Below are positions 43,174-45,857 of a DNA stretch of 45,857 nt, in pieces. Position numbers and translations under genes: made by a program. Under the pieces are notes generated by a model. The model was given only the letters and a program-made list of their open reading frames with translations. It was not told the DNA's origin and ran no database searches. Positions within the stretch are counted from its first letter, which is position 1, and the number at the start of each line of letters is the position of its first letter. Origin of the DNA: Gammaproteobacteria bacterium (lineage in GTDB: Bacteria; Pseudomonadota; Gammaproteobacteria; Steroidobacterales; Steroidobacteraceae); contig JAJPKM010000027.1 in the NCBI GenBank assembly GCA_021323735.1, forward strand, positions 1 to 45,857, given 5' to 3'.

Positions 43174-45048
43174 ATGTCCGGTGAAGGCAATTCGGGTCAG
43201 CGGCTGGCACCCATGGCGCTGGCGGCGCTCGGGGTGGTGTTCGGCGACATCGGCACCAGCCCGCTGTATGCGGTGTCGGCCTGTTTCGTCGGTCCTGGAA
43301 TCATGGTCACTCCCGAGCATGTGCTCGGTGTGTTGTCCCTGATCTTCTGGTCGCTCGTTCTGGTCATATTGCTCAAATATGTCAGCGTCGTGCTGAATGC
43401 GGACAACAAGGGCGAGGGCGGCGTGCTGGCCTTGACCGCGCTGGTCATCAATACCGCGCGTGCCAGTCCGCGTCGGAAACTCTACGGGACGTTGGGGATT
43501 CTGGGGGCCTCATTGTTTTTCGCGGATGGCGCGATCACTCCGGCGATATCGGTGTTGAGCGCCGTCGAAGGTCTGCATGTCGCGGCGCCGGATGCGCAGA
43601 TTCCGATATTGCCGATCACGCTGATCGTGCTGGTCGGACTGTTCGTCATTCAGAGGAAGGGCACAGGATCGGTCGGTACGGTCTTCGGTCCGGTGATGTT
43701 GTTCTGGTTCGTGGTACTGGCGAGCATGGGACTCTACTGGATCCTGCGCGAGCCCGGGGTGCTGCTGGCAGTCGACCCATCGCGCGCGATCGCGCTTCTG
43801 GCCGAACATCAGGTTGGGGCACTGGCGGTTCTTGCCGGCGTCTTCTTGTGCGTGACCGGCGGAGAAGCCTTGTATGCCGATATGGGGCACTTCGGCAAAG
43901 CACCGATCCGCCTGGGCTGGCTGTGCATCGTCATGCCGGCCTTGGTCATCAATTATTTCGGCCAAGGGGCGCTGCTGATCGAGAATCCCGCGGCCATCAG
44001 CAATCCGTTCTATCTGATGGCGCCTTCCTGGTCGCTGTTGCCGCTGGTGGTACTCGCCACCGCCGCCACCGTCATCGCTTCGCAAGCCGTCATCTCGGGC
44101 GTCTTTTCGGTCACCACGCAGGCAGTCAGCTTAGGTCTGCTGCCGCGCCTGCGCGTCCTGCACTCATCCGCCTCGGTCGCGGGGCAGATCTATGTGCCGA
44201 CCATGAATTGGATACTGATGGTGGCGGCGCTGGCCTTGGTGATCGGTTTCGGCAGTTCCGCGGCATTGGGCGGGGCTTATGGCTTGGCCGTCTCCGGCGC
44301 CATGACCATCGTAACGCCGTTGACCTTGAGCCTCATCAAATCGCGCACGGGTGAGAGCAGCCGCTGGCTGCGTACCGGGCTGTCGCTGCTGTTCATCGTC
44401 GACCTCGCCTTCTTGTTCGCGAATCTGACCAAGCTAGAGGATGGCGGATGGCTGCCCCTGGTGTCCGGTCTAATCATTTTTTGGCTCATGCAAACCTGGC
44501 AGAGCGGCCGTGCATCGCTGATGGCCCGCCTGTTGCGCGAGCAGAAGCCGGTGCGCGACTTCATCGAGGACTTGAAGCGCGATCCGCCGGTCCGTGTGCC
44601 GGGCACATCGATCTTCCTGGACCCGAAGGCCTCCGGAATCCCGCGTGCCCTGCTCAACAACATCAAATTCAATCGCGTCATGCACGAACGGGTGGTGCTG
44701 CTGACGGTGGTCACCCGCGAGGTGCCGCGTGTCGCCGCGGCCAAGCGATTGACGGTGACGCCGGTATGCGAGGGCATCGTCCGGGTGGTGGCTCAGGTTG
44801 GGTTCATGGAGAAGGCCGATATCACCTCGATCCTGCGGGAGGCGGAGAGCCAGGGCGTGACCTATGACCCCGAGTTCACCACCTACTTCTTGAGCCGGGA
44901 GGAACTGCTGCCGGGACGCCGCTCCGATCTGCCGCCGCTGCGGCGCCGGGCATTCATGCAGATGGCGCGCAACGCACAGGTCATCGCGGATCACTACGGA
45001 TTGCCGCCGAATCGCGTCATCGAGATCGGCACCCGGCTTGAGATCTAG
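43174..45048 (+). CDS. kup: Low-affinity K+ uptake protein Kup
   Basis: A KUP/HAK/KT potassium:proton symporter of about 624 residues with twelve hydrophobic helices. It has the family motifs [14 protein letters not shown] near the start, [28 protein letters not shown]-type (here [14 protein letters not shown]) and [14 protein letters not shown] hydrophilic C-terminal domain of about 190 residues follows. ATG 43174 has GGGAA upstream; in-frame starts at 43147 (GTG) and 43162 are possible. Its stop overlaps the convergent rpiA stop. Confidence 0.96.
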   Translation: MSGEGNSGQRLAPMALAALGVVFGDIGTSPLYAVSACFVGPGIMVTPEHVLGVLSLIFWSLVLVILLKYVSVVLNADNKGEGGVLALTALVINTARASPRRKLYGTLGILGASLFFADGAITPAISVLSAVEGLHVAAPDAQIPILPITLIVLVGLFVIQRKGTGSVGTVFGPVMLFWFVVLASMGLYWILREPGVLLAVDPSRAIALLAEHQVGALAVLAGVFLCVTGGEALYADMGHFGKAPIRLGWLCIVMPALVINYFGQGALLIENPAAISNPFYLMAPSWSLLPLVVLATAATVIASQAVISGVFSVTTQAVSLGLLPRLRVLHSSASVAGQIYVPTMNWILMVAALALVIGFGSSAALGGAYGLAVSGAMTIVTPLTLSLIKSRTGESSRWLRTGLSLLFIVDLAFLFANLTKLEDGGWLPLVSGLIIFWLMQTWQSGRASLMARLLREQKPVRDFIEDLKRDPPVRVPGTSIFLDPKASGIPRALLNNIKFNRVMHERVVLLTVVTREVPRVAAAKRLTVTPVCEGIVRVVAQVGFMEKADITSILREAESQGVTYDPEFTTYFLSREELLPGRRSDLPPLRRRAFMQMARNAQVIADHYGLPPNRVIEIGTRLEI

Positions 45049-45707
45049 CCTTCCAAGATTTGTACGCCGCCGTCCCCCGCCACAATGAGGACATCGGCGC
45101 GGCGCCAGGCAAACAGGCCGACGGTCACCACGCCGGCAATTTGATTCACCGTCGACTCGAGGGCCTTGGGGTCGGTGATATTGAGATGATGTACGTCCAG
45201 GATCGGATTGCCGTTGTCTGTGGTGACCCCTTCGCGCCATACCGGCTGCCCCCCGAGCTTCACCAGTTGCCGCGCGACATAGGAGCGAGCCATGGGGATG
45301 ACCTCGACGGGCAGGGGGAAGGCGCCCAACAACGGCACCAGCTTGGAGTCATCGATGATGCAGACGAATCGCTTGGAGGCGGCGGCCACCACCTTCTCGC
45401 GCGTCAGCGCCGCGCCACCGCCCTTGATCAACACCCCGTCGGCGGTGGCCTCATCGGCGCCGTCGATATAGAGCTGAAGATCGCCGGCGGTATTGAGGTC
45501 GAGCTCCTCGATACCGGCGGCCTTTAGTTTTTCGGAAGTCTGGCGCGAGCTCGAGACTGCGCCGGAGAGCTGGATTTTACGGTCTTTCAGCACTTCTATG
45601 AGCTGATTGACGGTGGAGCCGGTGCCCACACCTAACACCATGCCGCTTTCGATATAGGGGAGGGCGGCTTGTGCCGCGCGGCGCTTTTTTTCCGATGCGT
45701 TGTCCAT
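45045..45707 (-). CDS. rpiA: Ribose-5-phosphate isomerase A
   Basis: A 220-residue RpiA interconverting ribose-5-P and ribulose-5-P. It shows [15 protein letters not shown], the DGADEAT catalytic Asp motif, the [16 protein letters not shown] block with the catalytic Glu, and a [13 protein letters not shown]-terminal segment. ATG 45707 aligns with the E. coli start. The in-frame ATG at 45737 lies inside a terminator hairpin and is unlikely. Confidence 0.96.
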   Translation of the reverse strand: MDNASEKKRRAAQAALPYIESGMVLGVGTGSTVNQLIEVLKDRKIQLSGAVSSSRQTSEKLKAAGIEELDLNTAGDLQLYIDGADEATADGVLIKGGGAALTREKVVAAASKRFVCIIDDSKLVPLLGAFPLPVEVIPMARSYVARQLVKLGGQPVWREGVTTDNGNPILDVHHLNITDPKALESTVNQIAGVVTVGLFAWRRADVLIVAGDGGVQILEG

Positions 45708-45734
45708 GTTGCCCGAATTTCCAACCTCCAGAAA

Positions 45735-45764
45735 CAACTGTGCCCGCTTTCGCGGGCACAGTTG
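45735..45764 (-). terminator. Strong hairpin terminator between the 21-aa gene and rpiA
   Basis: A perfect 13-bp stem, CAACTGTGCCCGC (45735-45747) and GCGGGCACAGTTG (45752-45764), closes a 4-nt loop (GAAA on the minus strand). It lies 15 bp after the stop of the small Lys/Ala gene on the minus strand. The following T tract is short (TTTCT). Confidence 0.8.
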
Positions 45765-45779
45765 ATTACTTTCGAAGGC

Positions 45780-45845
45780 TTACTTTTTCTTAGCGGCCTT
45801 TTTCTTCGCTACCTTCTTCTTCGCCTTCTTTGCTTTCGCTGCCAT
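45780..45845 (-). CDS. 21-residue Lys/Ala-rich basic peptide
   Basis: A complete tiny frame: ATG 45845, TAA at 45780-45782, with GGAG 8 bp upstream at the very window edge and a 13-bp terminator hairpin just downstream. The product has 12 Lys, 7 Ala, 1 Val and the initiator Met, in a histone-H1-tail-like AKKAKKKVAKKKAAKKK pattern. Ribosome site plus dedicated terminator argue that it is expressed. A nucleic-acid or ribosome contact is plausible for so basic a peptide but is inference. It could also be the end of a longer protein only if a frame continued upstream, which the start context does not suggest. Confidence 0.65.
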   Translation of the reverse strand: MAAKAKKAKKKVAKKKAAKKK

Positions 45846-45857
45846 GATAGAAACTCC

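Overview
The window reads as an ordinary chromosomal stretch of a GC-rich gammaproteobacterium. Gene order supports this: holA-nadD-rsfS-rlmH, then maf-rng-yhdP-nitrilase-tldD, then purK/purE with darP beside pmbA, then coq7 with a Vfr/Clp-type crp and rplM-rpsI. The aerobic metabolism, abundant secreted peptidases, PQQ enzyme and repeat-rich intergenic DNA fit the Xanthomonadales / Nevskiales / Steroidobacterales side of the class. That placement is an inference from gene content, not a phylogeny. I see no prophage, transposase, plasmid gene or CRISPR array.

Layout. 1-9.2 kb is catabolic and sensory: a Tat-exported M20-like hydrolase with an altered metal site, a PQQ alcohol dehydrogenase followed 22 bp later by an AlkK-like acyl-CoA ligase, an LldD-type flavoenzyme and an orphan MASE1 histidine kinase. 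9.2-11.2 kb holds a GNAT acetyltransferase, proline iminopeptidase and a HIT protein. 11.3-13.8 kb is a feoA-feoB-small Cys-motif protein operon behind a candidate Fur box. 13.9-17 kb has a secreted S9 peptidase and a nitronate-monooxygenase-like enzyme. 17.2-28.3 kb is a long, tightly packed housekeeping run (DNA polymerase III delta, NAD synthesis, ribosome silencing and methylation, Maf, RNase G, YhdP, nitrilase, TldD) with many 1-4 nt stop/start overlaps. 28.6-31.3 kb holds an M28 peptidase and two small unrecognised genes in sparse DNA. 31.3-38.8 kb carries an ExeA-like ATPase fused to an FHA domain, darP-purE-purK, pmbA, a YihY protein and purC. 38.9-45.9 kb has djlA-rpe, coq7, crp, rplM-rpsI, tRNA-Gln(CUG), kup, rpiA and a 21-residue Lys/Ala peptide.

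The genes connect in a few places. The PQQ dehydrogenase and acyl-CoA ligase could form an alcohol-to-acyl-CoA route. TldD and PmbA (TldE) are the two halves of one protease and both lie here. purE, purK and purC cover two consecutive purine steps.

No clearly new multi-gene system is visible. The most interesting items are: a predicted lanthanide-type active site in the PQQ dehydrogenase; the M20-like enzyme lacking two usual metal ligands; low-complexity charged extensions on several proteins (Lys/Ala on RsfS, Pip and the 21-aa peptide; acidic on Crp); the FHA-ATPase fusion; and a palindromic intergenic repeat family with two copies, one bounded by about 20-bp inverted repeats.
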